DNA from: an uncultured Clostridia bacterium
GTDB taxonomy: Bacteria > Bacillota > Clostridia > Christensenellales > Borkfalkiaceae
Direction of reading: 5' to 3'
NCBI GenBank assembly: GCA_947628675.1
Contig: CANRAR010000001.1
Location: 62,001 to 126,000 of the forward strand
Length of the DNA stretch: 64,000 nucleotides
Part shown: positions 16,440-25,088 of the stretch, piece after piece
How the letters are laid out: every line of letters begins with the position of its first letter
Position numbering within the stretch: the first letter of the stretch is position 1
Notes under the pieces: model-generated
The model's database searches: none
What the model saw: the letters and a program-made list of their open reading frames with translations, nothing else
What the model was told of the DNA's origin: nothing
Made by a program: the position numbers and the translations under genes

Positions 16440-19262
16440 TTACGGCTCGCCTTTCGTGAGCGCTACAAGCTCCTTTACGAGTTCCACGCTCTCGGTGAGC
16501 GTACACTCATTGAGATTGGAAACTTGATGATTTTCGCCGATTTGCATTTGCCCGTTGAGCGCCACAAACGGGTTGTCGGTGAGCAGTCCGTGGAAATACA
16601 GTTCCCACAGCGGCGTATGCGAAACGGCCTTATTCATGCCGCCCATGATGTCGGTGAGCTCCAAAACGGGCATATCCGATTTGTCGAAAAATCCGTTCCC
16701 GTCGCAGTAGGTGACGTTTCCGTCCTCATCCGTTTGTGCGGCGAAGAGGAAGAACCACGCGCCCGAGAGGTACCGCTCCACGGGGGTAGCCTGCCCCTGC
16801 ACCGCGCCCTCGACGATCTTCACGATCTCGAACTTCTCCGTCACCGCGTCCTCGCCGTACACGTTGGAAATGGTGAGGTCAACGGGCTCGCTCGGCTCCG
16901 CGCCGCCTTCCGCCTCTTCCGCGGCCTCCATCCGCGCGAAGATCTCCTCGTCGTAGTAGCCCACCTTCACCTCGACCTGCACCTTAATGTAGTCGTACGC
17001 GGGCACAACGACGGTCGTCGTCTCGGCGCCCGTCTCGGGGTCGGCCTCGGTCTTGGTCTCGGCGGCGCGGGTGTACACGGTCACCGCGACTTCCTCCGCG
17101 CCCTCGGGCTGCTTGGGCGTATACGACCAATCCCCGTCCGCGTTTCTGGTGAGGGTCACCGTGTCCCCGCCCGCGCTGTACTGATAGAATGTGATCACCC
17201 GCTCGAGGTCAACCCGCTCCTCGGCGAACTCCTCCGTTCCGCCGTCGGGGGTAAATTTGAGGTAGGTATAATAGATGCCGTAATCGTCCTGCAAGAGGCG
17301 GTAGGCGACCGGCTCCTTCGTCTCCACGGGTTCGAGGTCGCCCGTCTCGGGGTTCTCCATGTACGTAACGTGCGTGGTGGCCTCGGTGAGGTAATACCAT
17401 TCGTCCCCGTCCGCATCCTTAAAGGGGGTCTCGCCCGCCTTTCCGTTCTTCACGATGCGCCCCTGCAACTTCTCCGGGGCTTTCGTGATCTCGTCCCCTT
17501 CGGGCAGGGGAACGAGATGCTCCTCGTTCTCGTAGTCCACGAGTTTCCAGCCGTAGGTGGGCGTCAGCTTCTGCTCTTCCTCGATGTAGTACTTGATCGT
17601 CGGGTCGGCGCCTTCTGCCGCCGATTTTTCGATATGTACCTTGCTCTCGGGCACGGCGGTCTTTATTCCGTCTTTCTCCGTATAGAACCCGCGCTGCAGC
17701 CACGTCCCGCCGCCGCGTGTCGCCTCGAAGTACGAGCGCACCTCCTCGCCGTCCGTAAACGTATGCGCCTCGGGAATGTTCGCGCTCTCGACCTCTTTGT
17801 TTCGGTTTGTGTCCCGATATTCCTTGTAGAGTTCATACACGCTCATATCTTTTTCGGGCTTGATCTCGCGGTACGAGTACATATCCTCGCCGAACACCTC
17901 GCGGGCGGAGAGTTTTTTGAGATCCGCGCCGAGGTCGGGCAGGCGGGAGAGTTTGAGCGATTTTAAGAAGTTGTTGTCCTTGATGTCCTCCTCCTTGAGG
18001 ACGTCCATGAGCCGCAGTTCATCCACGGCGGTACTGAGTTCGCCGATCTGCGTATTTTCGAGCGCCTTCAACATGGGCGGCGAATTTTCGTCGATGGTGA
18101 TAATGTCGCCGAGGCGCAAAGTATCCGTCTTTTTGGGGTCCTTGATGTCGCACAGCCGCCAATCTTGGATGGCCTTTGCGATGAGGGAAGAATTCTCGTC
18201 GATGGTCATCACCTGGTTGATTTTCAGCCGTTCGATGCGGTAACTCTGTTTGAGGTCTCCCGTCGTCCAGTCCTTGATGGCGGCGAGCAGCCCCTCCGTC
18301 TCGGGGGTGATCTCGATGAGGTCGGAGATCTTCGCGTCGTCGAGGGGGGTCTCGCCGTCCCCCGTGATGTCCGCGATCGTCTTTTTGGGGAAGGGCTCGC
18401 CCGTGAGTTCGTTGACGAGCATCTCGATCGTGCCCTCCGCGGTCACGTCGTAGTTGAGCCCCTTGGTGCCGTAGGCGAGGAAGAGCATCGCCTCGTTGGA
18501 CTGGGCGGTCACGTCGAAGGCGTCCTCCACGTTCACGCGGTCGATGACGGACTGCGAATCGGAGGAGAGTTCCCCGAGCGTCACGGGTTGCGAGATGGGC
18601 ACGATGTTGCCCGCGTCGTCTATGGTGTAATCCACGCCGCGGTTGCCGTAGCAGATGGCTACCATCAGGCGGTTGCTCTCGTTGGGGGTCACCTTCAACG
18701 CCTTGCCGAGTTCCATCGAGTTTATTACGTCGTCGCGGAAATAGGTGCCGAGGTCGGCGAACGCCGTCGCTTTGAACTCCTTCTTGTTCAATTGGATGCC
18801 GAGCGAAGAGAGCGATTCGGCGATGGTATCCACATAGGAATCGACGACGGGCGAATATTTGGCGATGCCCTCCAGCGAGTCAAAGGGGTTGCTGATGACG
18901 TCGCGCACAATGTCGAGCGCGCTCATCGCGGCGTAGTCCTCGTAGAAGAGGGCGTAGGGGTCGAGGCCGAACAAATTCATCACGTCGCCCACGGGCAGAA
19001 ACGCGCCGAGCCCCAGCACGGTGCCCACCGTCGCCACAATGCCGAAGAGGAAGGCGAGCACGAGCGCCATGGCGCGCCCGAAAAAGTTCCTGCAGCGGTA
19101 TTTATTGCGCGCGGGGATCTTGCCCTCGTTCACGAGTTGCGTTTCGAGTTCGAGTTGGCTTTTACGGAGTGCCTTCGCGCGCTCCTTGCGCTCCCCGCGC
19201 GAGAGTTTCTTCTCGTCCTCGCGCCGGAAGGCGTCGATGTTTGTTTTGTCTTTTTTTGCCAT
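16440..19262 (-). CDS. Large membrane-anchored repeat protein of unknown function
   Basis: 940 aa. A charged cytoplasmic N-terminus (about 60 residues, rich in Lys/Arg/Glu) is followed by a single hydrophobic helix (ALVLAFLFGIVATVGTVLGL, about 65-90) and a long acidic extracellular part. The first half of the outer part holds repeated modules with the pattern LGDIxTIDENS...KAL..TQIGEL. The second half has Tyr/Glu-rich beta-like segments. No catalytic motif, LPxTG or lipobox. It may be a cell-surface structural protein. It follows rpsF-ssb-rpsR convergently oriented genes on the same strand, 4 bp after the cupin-like gene. Confidence 0.7.
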   Translation of the reverse strand: MAKKDKTNIDAFRREDEKKLSRGERKERAKALRKSQLELETQLVNEGKIPARNKYRCRNFFGRAMALVLAFLFGIVATVGTVLGLGAFLPVGDVMNLFGLDPYALFYEDYAAMSALDIVRDVISNPFDSLEGIAKYSPVVDSYVDTIAESLSSLGIQLNKKEFKATAFADLGTYFRDDVINSMELGKALKVTPNESNRLMVAICYGNRGVDYTIDDAGNIVPISQPVTLGELSSDSQSVIDRVNVEDAFDVTAQSNEAMLFLAYGTKGLNYDVTAEGTIEMLVNELTGEPFPKKTIADITGDGETPLDDAKISDLIEITPETEGLLAAIKDWTTGDLKQSYRIERLKINQVMTIDENSSLIAKAIQDWRLCDIKDPKKTDTLRLGDIITIDENSPPMLKALENTQIGELSTAVDELRLMDVLKEEDIKDNNFLKSLKLSRLPDLGADLKKLSAREVFGEDMYSYREIKPEKDMSVYELYKEYRDTNRNKEVESANIPEAHTFTDGEEVRSYFEATRGGGTWLQRGFYTEKDGIKTAVPESKVHIEKSAAEGADPTIKYYIEEEQKLTPTYGWKLVDYENEEHLVPLPEGDEITKAPEKLQGRIVKNGKAGETPFKDADGDEWYYLTEATTHVTYMENPETGDLEPVETKEPVAYRLLQDDYGIYYTYLKFTPDGGTEEFAEERVDLERVITFYQYSAGGDTVTLTRNADGDWSYTPKQPEGAEEVAVTVYTRAAETKTEADPETGAETTTVVVPAYDYIKVQVEVKVGYYDEEIFARMEAAEEAEGGAEPSEPVDLTISNVYGEDAVTEKFEIVKIVEGAVQGQATPVERYLSGAWFFLFAAQTDEDGNVTYCDGNGFFDKSDMPVLELTDIMGGMNKAVSHTPLWELYFHGLLTDNPFVALNGQMQIGENHQVSNLNECTLTESVELVKELVALTKGEP

Positions 19263-19265
19263 ATT

Positions 19266-19559
19266 TTACTCCCGCGCCACCAAAAAGGCGCATATCCCGT
19301 ACAGATCGCATTCTCCCGCGCCGTCGAGGGCAAATGCCTCGCCCGCCGCAAACGGCGTCTCGCCGCGCGCCCACTTGAAGTGCCCCTCGCCCGAGAGGAT
19401 GAAAAGGCGCATCTTCCCCGTACATTCGAGTTTGAACCGCCCGCCGCTCTCCACGAGGCGGTCGTCGCCCCGCTTGCGCATAAGGGCTCCCTGAACGCGC
19501 ACGGGCTCGCCGAAGCCATCGGTATCGGGCGGCGCTGCGGCTATCTTTTGCAACGTCAT
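19266..19559 (-). CDS. Small cupin-like protein
   Basis: 97 aa from ATG at 19559. The beta-rich pattern FKLECTGKMRLFILSGEGHF then FAAGEAFALDGAG resembles a one-domain cupin, but the usual metal-binding histidines are mostly missing. TATAAT lies only 6 bp upstream of the ATG, so the messenger may have no leader. It ends 4 bp before the 940-aa membrane protein gene and is probably co-transcribed with it. Function unknown. Confidence 0.55.
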   Translation of the reverse strand: MTLQKIAAAPPDTDGFGEPVRVQGALMRKRGDDRLVESGGRFKLECTGKMRLFILSGEGHFKWARGETPFAAGEAFALDGAGECDLYGICAFLVARE

Positions 19560-19565
19560 ACCGCC

Positions 19566-19571
19566 ATTATA
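19566..19571 (-). promoter_or_regulatory. -10 box implying a leaderless transcript
   Basis: TATAAT on the minus strand, six bases from the ATG at 19559. No good -35 hexamer is seen (best TTGCCT with a 15-bp spacer). If used, transcription would start at or next to the A of the start codon. Confidence 0.4.
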
Positions 19572-19618
19572 GTACACGCGCGCGAAAAAGGCAAGTGAAT
19601 TGGGGAAGGGAAATTTAT

Positions 19619-20758
19619 CTAATCGCCGCTTTCTCCGTCGCCGAGCGCGCGGAATCCGTCGAGTTTTCTCCCGATCGCGCCCGAGCGCTTCTCCGCGCTC
19701 TCCACGGTGTCCGCCGCCTCCTGCAACTTGCGGCGCGTCTTTTCGAGAAGTTCGGAAAATTTCGCAAAGTCGGCGCGGAACTGTTCAAGCATCTCTCTTA
19801 GTTCTCCCGACCGCTTTTCGATGGCGGCGGTGCGGAAGCCCGTCTGCAATGTGGAAAGCAGGGCGGCAAAGTTGGTCGGGCCGCAGGCCAAAATGCGGCG
19901 GCGGCGCAAATAATCGGAGAGCCCCGCCATCCGCGCGACCTCGGCGTACAAACTCTCCGAGGGCAAATACATCACGGCAAAATCGGTGGTCGAGGGGGGC
20001 AATATGTATTTTTTGGCGATGTCATCGGCCTGCAACTTCACGGCGCGCTCCAAATTCTTGCGGGCGCGCTCCTCGGCGTCCCGCTCGCCCCGCTCGGAGG
20101 CATCCACGAGCCGCTCGAATTCCTCCACGGGGAACTTGCTGTCCACGGGCAGGAGCACGGTGCCGCCCTTTGCGGGCAGGCAGATGGCGAAGTCGGCGAG
20201 GGAATTGTCGAGGGGGTTGAGTTTCACGCTGCGGCGGTATTCGTCGGGCGCGAGCATATCCGCAAGCAGGGCGTCGAGTTGCGCCTCGCCCCACGTGCCG
20301 CGCAGTTTCACGTTGGAAAATACGCGCTTGATGTCGGCAACGTTTCCCGAGAGGCTCTTCATCTCGCCCACGCTCTCGTACATCTTTTCCAGCCGCTCGG
20401 AGATGCGCGCATAACTTTCCGAGAGTTTCCCGTCGATGGAGGAGGAGAGTTTCTCGTCCACCGTGCGGCGGATGCGCTCCAAATTCTGCGCGTTGGCGTC
20501 CACGATGTACTTCATGTCGTCGGCGAGGCGGTTCTGAATGTTTTGGAGCCGCGCCTCGGTGGAGCGGCTCACGTTCTCGAGCGCGCGCGAGTTGTACTCG
20601 GCGAGCCGCCCCACGGCGTCCGTCTTTTCCTCGAGGCGTTTGAGCGTCTCGCTCTGCGCGGCGTTCCCGCTCTTTCTCACCTGAACAAAGAGAAGGGCGG
20701 TCACAATGAGGCAGAGTGCGGAGAGCACGATGCAGATGATGAGAAGCGCGGTCGTCAT
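19619..20758 (-). CDS. rmuC: RmuC-family DNA recombination protein
   Basis: 379 aa. One N-terminal membrane helix (ALLIICIVLSALCLIVTALLF), a long coiled coil (about 45-150), then the RmuC nuclease-fold domain with RGTWGEAQLDALLADML and LPVDSKFPVEEFERL. RmuC limits inversions between short repeats, which is notable in this repeat-rich genome. ATG at 20758 overlaps the cca stop (ATGA); the longer open frame upstream lies inside cca and is not likely translated. Confidence 0.9.
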   Translation of the reverse strand: MTTALLIICIVLSALCLIVTALLFVQVRKSGNAAQSETLKRLEEKTDAVGRLAEYNSRALENVSRSTEARLQNIQNRLADDMKYIVDANAQNLERIRRTVDEKLSSSIDGKLSESYARISERLEKMYESVGEMKSLSGNVADIKRVFSNVKLRGTWGEAQLDALLADMLAPDEYRRSVKLNPLDNSLADFAICLPAKGGTVLLPVDSKFPVEEFERLVDASERGERDAEERARKNLERAVKLQADDIAKKYILPPSTTDFAVMYLPSESLYAEVARMAGLSDYLRRRRILACGPTNFAALLSTLQTGFRTAAIEKRSGELREMLEQFRADFAKFSELLEKTRRKLQEAADTVESAEKRSGAIGRKLDGFRALGDGESGD

Positions 20759-22095
20759 ACTTCCTCCTTCGTGAGCGTCTTGGCGTACTTCAGAAGTTTG
20801 CTTGTTTGGTTGAACGACCCGTCCTCGGCACAGCGGAGGAGCAGGGCGCGCAAAATTTCCGCGCGCCGTTCGGGCGGAACTTCGAGGTCGTCCCCCTTCA
20901 CCGCGAGTTCCTTGAGGGAGAACGGCACACCCTCCGCCTTCATCTTCGCCAAAATGCCCTCCCATTTCGTGACGACGGGCGCAACGCTCTCATCGTCCTT
21001 GCAGGCGGAAAAGTCGGCTTGTTTCAGAAGGAGCAACTTGGGCAGCAATTCGTAGTTTTCGGCGATGCAGCGGCGCACTTTGCTCTCCCGCATCTCGAGG
21101 TTGTAGTCCCGCATATGCAGCCGCACGAGCGCGGCGGTCTCCGAGATGAGCCGCTTGGGCGCTTTGAGGCGGGTGAGAATTTCCTCCGAAAGGCGCGCGC
21201 CCTCCTCGGGGTGGGCGTGAAAGTTGCCGTCGCGGAGAAAGCAGAAGGGCTTTCCCACGTCGTGGAGAAGCGCCGCCCAGCGCACCTCGGGCGCGGAGTA
21301 CAGAACGCACCGCAGGGAGTGCTCCAACACGTCGTAGCGGTGAAAATCGGCGCGCTGGAACATCTTGTCGCCGAGGGCGAGTTCGGGCAGAATATGGGCG
21401 AGCACCCCCGTCTCCTTCAAGAGTTCCAAGCCGCGGTAGGCGGCCCCGCCCGTCCCGCCCGCAAAGAGCAGGAGGTCGAGTTCCTTGAAGATGCGCTCGG
21501 GTGCGATGTCTTTTATGAGCGCGGCATTGCGCGTCGCCCCCGCGAGGCACTCCGCGTCGGGCGAAAATCCGATTTGCGCCGCGATGCGCGCGAGCCGCAT
21601 GAGCCGCAGCCCGTCCTCGCCGAACACCTTTTCGGCGGGCGCCACCGTCCGCAGAATTTTATTTTGAATGTCGGCGATGCCGCCGAGCGGATCGCAAAAT
21701 TCTCCCGCTTGGATGTCGTAATACACGGCGTTCGCGCAGAAGTCCCGCCGCCGCGCGTCGAGGGCGATGTCGTCCGTGAAGGTAATTTTTGTGGGCGTGT
21801 GAATGCCGCGCTCGTACTCGTCGGTGCGGAAGCGCGTAAATTCGTACCCCGTGCCATCCGCGTCTTTTAATTTCACCGTGCCCGTGCGCGGGTACACGGC
21901 AACGGCCTCGAAGCCGCACTTTTTCGCCGCTGCGAGAAGTTGCTCCTCCGAAGCGGGCGAGGCGATGTCCCAATCGGGCTTTTTTGCGAGCGCGCCGCGC
22001 AAAAAGTCGCGTACGCTCCCGCCCACGAGGTAGAGGGCGGGGCAGTTTTCGGCGAGCCGCACCAAATTTTCAGGCAAAAGTTCTTTCATCGACAT
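20755..22095 (-). CDS. cca: CCA tRNA nucleotidyltransferase / poly(A) polymerase family, with HD domain
   Basis: 446 aa. The nucleotidyltransferase head has YLVGGSVRDFL and the catalytic DWDIAS, then RRRDFCANAVYYD and the template region GEDGLRLMRLARIAAQ. The C-terminal half contains an HD-type motif (ALLHDVGKP) seen in many Firmicutes homologues. It adds or repairs the CCA end of tRNAs. First gene of cca-rmuC; the promoter is divergent from dagK and shares a -35 hexamer with it (22145-22150). Confidence 0.92.
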   Translation of the reverse strand: MSMKELLPENLVRLAENCPALYLVGGSVRDFLRGALAKKPDWDIASPASEEQLLAAAKKCGFEAVAVYPRTGTVKLKDADGTGYEFTRFRTDEYERGIHTPTKITFTDDIALDARRRDFCANAVYYDIQAGEFCDPLGGIADIQNKILRTVAPAEKVFGEDGLRLMRLARIAAQIGFSPDAECLAGATRNAALIKDIAPERIFKELDLLLFAGGTGGAAYRGLELLKETGVLAHILPELALGDKMFQRADFHRYDVLEHSLRCVLYSAPEVRWAALLHDVGKPFCFLRDGNFHAHPEEGARLSEEILTRLKAPKRLISETAALVRLHMRDYNLEMRESKVRRCIAENYELLPKLLLLKQADFSACKDDESVAPVVTKWEGILAKMKAEGVPFSLKELAVKGDDLEVPPERRAEILRALLLRCAEDGSFNQTSKLLKYAKTLTKEEV

Positions 22096-22121
22096 TTCTT
22101 TCCCGAATTTTTTCCGAAATC

Positions 22122-22150
22122 AGTATAGCAAATTCCCAAAAAAATTGCAA
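22122..22150 (-). promoter_or_regulatory. cca promoter (shares -35 with dagK promoter)
   Basis: On the minus strand: TTGCAA (22145-22150), 17 bp, TATACT (22122-22127). TTGCAA is its own reverse complement, so the same six base pairs serve the opposite promoter. Confidence 0.7.
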
Positions 22151-22173
22151 TTCCCCGAAAGATATTGTATAAT
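22145..22173 (+). promoter_or_regulatory. dagK promoter (shares -35 with cca promoter)
   Basis: TTGCAA (22145-22150), 17 bp, TATAAT (22168-22173). The two divergent -10 boxes are placed symmetrically, 17 bp on each side of the shared hexamer. Confidence 0.75.
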
Positions 22174-22205
22174 AGACGGGTAATTTATTTCACGAGAGAG
22201 GGGAT

Positions 22206-23069
22206 ATGCTGCACATCATCGCCAATCCCAACGCCAAACAAGGAAAAAAAAGTTGTCTTGCGGCGGTCGAGGCGCGCCTTCAAGCGCGCGGCGCAGCGTA
22301 CAAATTTTATTTCTCCGGGCGGCGCGGGCACGCCGCCGAACTCGCGGGGGAGATCTCGCGGGCGGGCGAGGGCGTCCTCGTCGCCATGGGCGGCGACGGC
22401 ACGTTGAACGAAGTCGTCTGCGGCATGGAAAATTTCGATGTTCCCTTGGGGCTCATCCCCGCGGGCACGGGCAACGACTTCGCCGAGGCGGCAAAAATCC
22501 CCTACGGCGCGGATGCCGTCGATCTCCTCCTCGACAGCGAGCCCAAGTTCACCGACTTTTTGGAGTGCGGGAACGGGCGGCGGAGCATCAACATCGCGGG
22601 GCTCGGCATCGACGTGGACATCTTGGAGCGGTGCGAAAAGAAGAAGCATGGCTCGGCGCGGAGCAAATACTATAGGAGCCTGCTCGCCTCGCTCATCCGC
22701 TACCACGGCGTCGATGTGGAGATCACGGCGGACGGCGTCACCGAGAGGCGCCACGCGCTCATTGCGGCGGCTTGCAACGGAACGCAGTTCGGCGGCGGCA
22801 TCAAGTTCTGCCCGCCCGCCGTTTTGGACGACGGGAAGCTGGATCTCATGTACGTCGATCAGCCCAAGGCCGTCACTGTTCCCGCCTACCTCATGAAATT
22901 GAAGAAGGGCAAAATTCTCTCCCTCCCGCTCACCCACCACCTGCTCTGCGAAGAGGTGCGCATCGTGCCCGAGAAGGCGGGCTCTGCGCAGTACGACGGC
23001 GAACTCTTCCCCGCGGAAGAGCTGTACGCCCGCGTCGTCACGGGGAAGCTGAAAATGTATCGGGGATAA
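22206..23069 (+). CDS. Diacylglycerol/lipid kinase (YegS/DagK family)
   Basis: 287 aa. Contains the nucleotide-binding GGDGTLNEVV and GLIPAGTGNDFAEAAKIP, the core DAGK catalytic signature, and a C-terminal beta domain with CNGTQFGGGIKFCPPAVLDDGKLD. It phosphorylates diacylglycerol or a related lipid and so recycles headgroup-less lipids into phosphatidate. GAGAGAGGGG lies upstream. One base separates it from the next gene, a SpoIIE-type phosphatase, so the two share a transcript. Confidence 0.9.
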   Translation: MLHIIANPNAKQGKKSCLAAVEARLQARGAAYKFYFSGRRGHAAELAGEISRAGEGVLVAMGGDGTLNEVVCGMENFDVPLGLIPAGTGNDFAEAAKIPYGADAVDLLLDSEPKFTDFLECGNGRRSINIAGLGIDVDILERCEKKKHGSARSKYYRSLLASLIRYHGVDVEITADGVTERRHALIAAACNGTQFGGGIKFCPPAVLDDGKLDLMYVDQPKAVTVPAYLMKLKKGKILSLPLTHHLLCEEVRIVPEKAGSAQYDGELFPAEELYARVVTGKLKMYRG

Positions 23070-23070
23070 C

Positions 23071-24126
23071 ATGGCAAATCTCTACAAGGACGTCCTCAAC
23101 TTCATTCCCACCGCCGCCATCGTGGTGGATAAAAATTTCCGCGTCGTGTTCGCCAACCGCGCATTCCGCGAATTTTTCCGCACGGACTGCGAGCGCGGCA
23201 CCTTGAAACGCGCCATCGGCTGCGGCGAACTTTCGCCCTGCGGCAAGGGGGAGAAGTGCGCCTTCTGCTCCATGCGCGCCCTCTTCTACGAGACCCTGAC
23301 GAGCGGCAAGCCCGCCTTCCGCAAACTCGCCCTGCGCCACGGCGAGAACGCGAGCCTCGCCTTCCGCATCAAGGCCGCGCCCATGGGGGAGTACCTCCTC
23401 GGCATCGTCGATAACGCGTACGAGACGGAGATCGCGCGGGAGATGTCCTCCGCGCAGGACATCCAGCAGCGCCTCCTCCCGCCCGCAAAGAGCGGCAATG
23501 TGCCCTATGCCTTCATGTACATTCCCTGCCGCGAAATCGGCGGCGACCTGCCCGACGTGTACGAGGCCGGCGGCGAGACGATGGGCTTTCTCGCCGACGT
23601 CTCGGGCAAGGGCATTTCGGCGGGGATGCTCTCCGCCTTCGTCAAGGCGGGCTGGGACCGGAGCGAAATTTCGCCCGCCCGCGCCATCGGCGGGCTCAAC
23701 CTCAAATTTCAGGAACTCGGCCTCGACGAGCGCTCCTACGTGACGGCCGCCGCCGTGCGCATCGAGCGGAAAAATTCGCGCATCCGCTACTGCGTCGCCG
23801 GGCACAACGCGCCGCTCCTCCTCAAGAACCGCCGCGGCATCGACGAGATCGAGATGAGCGCCCCGCCCGTCTCCAACTGGGTGCCCGATTTCAAGTATGA
23901 GGACAAGTTCATTCCCTACGAAAAGGGGGACATTCTCGTGCTCCTCACCGACGGCGTCACCGAGAGCAGGAACGCCCGCGGCGAGCAGTTTTCGCTCGAA
24001 CGCGCGGAGGCCATTCTGGAAAATTCTCCGAGCGCGGAGGCGTTCATCTCCCGCCTCAAACTCGCCCTCAAAAATTTCTGCGGCACCTTCGCGGATGACC
24101 TCACCGCCGTCGCCTTCGACCTGTAA
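23071..24126 (+). CDS. PAS domain - PP2C (SpoIIE/RsbU-type) protein phosphatase
   Basis: 351 aa. A PAS-like sensor (residues 1-115) has a cysteine cluster, CGELSPCGKGEKCAFC, which could hold an iron-sulfur cluster or other metal. The SpoIIE-type phosphatase domain follows: IGGDLPDVYEA, FLADVSGKGISAGMLSAF, VAGHNAPLLL, LLTDGVTESRN, DDLTAVAF, with the metal-binding aspartates present. Such phosphatases act on anti-sigma-factor antagonists or related serine phosphorylation switches. No partner kinase is nearby. Cytoplasmic. Confidence 0.87.
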   Translation: MANLYKDVLNFIPTAAIVVDKNFRVVFANRAFREFFRTDCERGTLKRAIGCGELSPCGKGEKCAFCSMRALFYETLTSGKPAFRKLALRHGENASLAFRIKAAPMGEYLLGIVDNAYETEIAREMSSAQDIQQRLLPPAKSGNVPYAFMYIPCREIGGDLPDVYEAGGETMGFLADVSGKGISAGMLSAFVKAGWDRSEISPARAIGGLNLKFQELGLDERSYVTAAAVRIERKNSRIRYCVAGHNAPLLLKNRRGIDEIEMSAPPVSNWVPDFKYEDKFIPYEKGDILVLLTDGVTESRNARGEQFSLERAEAILENSPSAEAFISRLKLALKNFCGTFADDLTAVAFDL

Positions 24127-24206
24127 AAGAGGGGCGCATTTTTGCTTTTGAAGAGAACGTTTTTCGGGCTTTGATTTTCCGTTTGCAATATTTGGATATT
24201 TCACTT

Positions 24207-24275
24207 TTACCCTGCCCGCCCGCGCGCGCCGTTCCCCCCTACGGGGGGAACGGCGCGCGCGGGCGGGCAGGGTAA
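24207..24275. repeat. Perfect hairpin, 33-bp stem with 3-base loop
   Basis: Left arm 24207-24239, loop TAC, right arm 24243-24275; all 33 pairs match. The inner arm GCGCGCCGTTCCCCCC is shared with the hairpin at 57350-57418. A further shared segment, TTTTGCGATGTATGACA, lies at about 24393-24410. The rest of 24127-24443 is A/T-rich with no gene seen. Confidence 0.85.
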
Positions 24276-24443
24276 TTTTTTCGGCGCGGCCGCCTTTTTT
24301 GCCATCTTTTTCGCCGCCGAAAATCGCAAAAAATTTTTCGGGAATAAGGAGAGGTTTCATACTCTCATCATAACATACCGCGGCAAAAAATTTTGCGATG
24401 TATGACACAAAAAAGCAAAAATTTTCCAAAAAAATTTGCAAAA

Positions 24444-24470
24444 AAAATCGCTCCCCGCGGGAGCGATTTT
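24444..24470. terminator. Terminator of the small membrane protein gene
   Basis: AAAATCGCTCC / GGAGCGATTTT with a 5-base loop, flanked by A on one side and T on the other. It lies 9 bp past the stop codon of the minus-strand gene at 24480. Confidence 0.8.
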
Positions 24471-24479
24471 TCGCCGTTC

Positions 24480-24713
24480 TTATTCGCAGCAGAGTTTGTT
24501 GAACAGAGCCGTCCAGATGAGGTCGATCCAGCCTACGATGATACCGGTAGGAAGGGTGACGAGAATGCAGAGGACGAGGCGCAGTGTGCCGTGCTTCGCA
24601 AAATAATGCGACCAACGGACGAGAACTTCGCACACCCAGTTGATGACCGGGATGAGCAGAAGGATGATCTGAAGGATCTTGCTTTGGCTGTGGAACCACT
24701 TGTCGAATGCCAT
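24480..24713 (-). CDS. Small two-helix membrane protein, unknown
   Basis: 77 aa with two hydrophobic segments (LQIILLLIPVINWVCEVLV and LRLVLCILVTLPTGIIVGWI) and a Cys-Cys-Glu end. It has its own promoter, the RBS AAAGGAGAT and a terminator, so it is a real monocistronic gene. No family recognised. Slightly reminiscent of Pmp3/YqaE-type small proteolipids, but the match is weak. Confidence 0.75.
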   Translation of the reverse strand: MAFDKWFHSQSKILQIILLLIPVINWVCEVLVRWSHYFAKHGTLRLVLCILVTLPTGIIVGWIDLIWTALFNKLCCE

Positions 24714-24751
24714 GTTATTTATCTCCTTTTCGGTTTTATTTTGTCATACTC

Positions 24752-24780
24752 ATTCTACTCATTCTATGCAACATTGTCAA
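24752..24780 (-). promoter_or_regulatory. Promoter of the small membrane protein gene
   Basis: On the minus strand: TTGACA (24775-24780), 17 bp, TAGAAT (24752-24757). Confidence 0.75.
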
Positions 24781-24887
24781 GTCCCTTGCGAAAAATTTTG
24801 CAAAAAAAGTTTTTTTGTTGAACGGTGTCCTCGCCCGCGGGCATGGTAGGGGGCTTTTTTGCGAAAACGGGAAAAGGGGCGGCGGGG

Positions 24888-24979
24888 CGGACTTCGTTTT
24901 TCGGGATTCTTCACCCCCTCCCGCGCCTGCCCCCGCGGAGGCGGGGCAGGCGCGGGAGGGGGGGGGTCAGAATGACGCG
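24888..24979. repeat. Main dispersed repeat, copy with long palindromic centre
   Basis: CGGACTTCG flank, CGGGATTCTTC arm, a G/C palindrome of about 50 bp, then CAGAATGACGCG. The surrounding 24781-25088 contains no gene; it also has isolated GGAATGACGCG half copies. Confidence 0.7.
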
Positions 24980-25088
24980 TTTACCCCTACGCGGGGCGCG
25001 GTTTTCGTGGGCGGGGCGGAATGACGCGGTTGGAAGGGCGGGTGGCGGATGAGGGGCGGGGAATTGCGGGCGGGGTGGCGGATGAGGG

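Noticed and set aside
16344..19598. Long plus-strand open frames opposite the 940-aa gene
   Set aside because: Low-complexity His/Arg-rich translations without start signals; antisense shadows.
19619..20965. Longer rmuC start at 20965
   Set aside because: The added 69 residues are antisense-free but lie inside cca and look unlike RmuC; the ATGA-coupled start at 20758 begins with the expected membrane helix.
24127..24480. Small forward frame near 24393
   Set aside because: No RBS, antisense to the small membrane protein gene and its terminator.
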